Positions 7,258 through 7,422 of a stretch of 7,422 bases of DNA are shown here, in pieces. A program made the position numbers and the translations under genes. A model generated the notes under the pieces. That model had not been told where the DNA came from. It saw only the letters and a program-made list of their open reading frames with translations, and searched no databases. Numbering within the stretch: position 1 is the stretch's first letter; each line of letters begins with the position of its first letter. The DNA lies in the NCBI GenBank assembly GCA_005879205.1, contig VBLD01000054.1, forward strand, positions 1-7,422, given 5' to 3'. This stretch comes from Deltaproteobacteria bacterium (GTDB lineage: Bacteria; Desulfobacterota; Binatia; DP-6).

Positions 7258-7338
7258 AGACGGAGAGGAGCGCGGACGGGCGACCCGCGCGCGACCCCAG
7301 CCCCTTCCCCGCGGAAGGCCTATCTGCTGGCGTCAGCC
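7258..7338 (-). promoter_or_regulatory. Leader / putative riboswitch expression platform
   Basis: This stretch lies between the B12 box and the first start codon. Two inverted repeats are visible on the minus strand. One is CCTTCC-GCGG-GGAAGG (7318-7303). The other is GCGCGG/CCGCGC (7290-7285 with 7275-7270) enclosing a 9-base loop. The second is followed by a pyrimidine-rich run (TCCTCTCCGTCTTT) that leads straight into the TTG start. A GC stem before a weakly U-containing tract could be an intrinsic attenuator. It could equally block ribosome access, because no Shine-Dalgarno-like sequence precedes the TTG. The mechanism is inferred. Hairpins form easily by chance at this GC content. Confidence 0.4.
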
Positions 7339-7422
7339 GGGCAGGTCTTCTGGCTCGGGGATCATCCTCGCCCGGTCCCTTCCCACCCCGAAGGGCAGTG
7401 GTTGTGACCGGGGTCGTCCCCC
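7339..7422 (-). promoter_or_regulatory. Cobalamin riboswitch, 3' half (5' part outside window)
   Basis: This is an mRNA leader element that binds adenosylcobalamin or a related corrinoid and usually switches the downstream gene off when B12 is plentiful. On the minus strand the classic B12 box GAGCCAGAAGACCTGCC lies at 7356-7340. Upstream of it are the conserved CCACTG (7401-7396) and GGGAAGG (7384-7378). CCAC and GTGG can pair around a CCC-TTC-GGG hairpin, as in the family's peripheral stem. GATGATCCCC just before the box also fits the family. The 5' half, which carries most of the ligand core, would lie beyond 7422, so the class cannot be assigned. It points directly at the first gene of the operon, about 80 bases downstream, and is the strongest evidence that the whole operon concerns cobalamin. 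Confidence 0.92.

Overview
This is a very GC-rich stretch in which every gene lies on the minus strand. GC-ending codons dominate, and three of the six chosen starts are GTG or TTG. I read it as one cobalamin (vitamin B12) uptake operon, transcribed from the right edge (high coordinates) to the left. The BtuF lipoprotein, the Sec-exported proteins and the Ca-binding thrombospondin type-3 (TSP3) repeats point to a diderm bacterium. The TSP3 repeats, the Cys-rich N-terminal module of the first gene and the C-terminal module of the third gene remind me of high-GC deltaproteobacteria-like lineages such as Candidatus Binatia. That placement is from memory and is not demonstrated here.

Layout in order of transcription. 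(1) 7422-7339: the 3' half of a cobalamin riboswitch, cut by the window edge. (2) 7338-7258: leader or expression platform with two possible hairpins. (3) 7257-5698: exported protein with a Cys-rich N-terminal region and a C-terminal beta-propeller of about seven blades. (4) 5701-4253: exported protein with an uncharacterised N-terminal beta-rich domain, a TSP3 array and a C-terminal module. (5) 4256-2769: exported protein with a second propeller, one TSP3 unit and a different C-terminal module. (6) 2752-1889: BtuF-like cobalamin-binding lipoprotein. (7) 1892-882: BtuC-like permease. (8) 885-94: BtuD-like ATPase. (9) 93-1: no confident gene.

Four of the five junctions are 4-base stop/start overlaps (ATGA, ATGA, TTGA, GTGA) and the fifth is a 16-base gap. 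The whole set is therefore very probably one transcript controlled by the riboswitch. BtuF, BtuC and BtuD form a standard type II ABC importer that takes corrinoid from the periplasm into the cytoplasm.

The unusual part is the set of three large exported proteins placed ahead of it, in the slot where a BtuB TonB-dependent receptor or Bacteroidota BtuG/BtuH surface proteins would be expected. No outer-membrane receptor is encoded in the window. The main hypothesis is that these three proteins form a cell-surface or periplasmic corrinoid-capture module that is analogous, though not shown to be homologous, to BtuG/BtuH.
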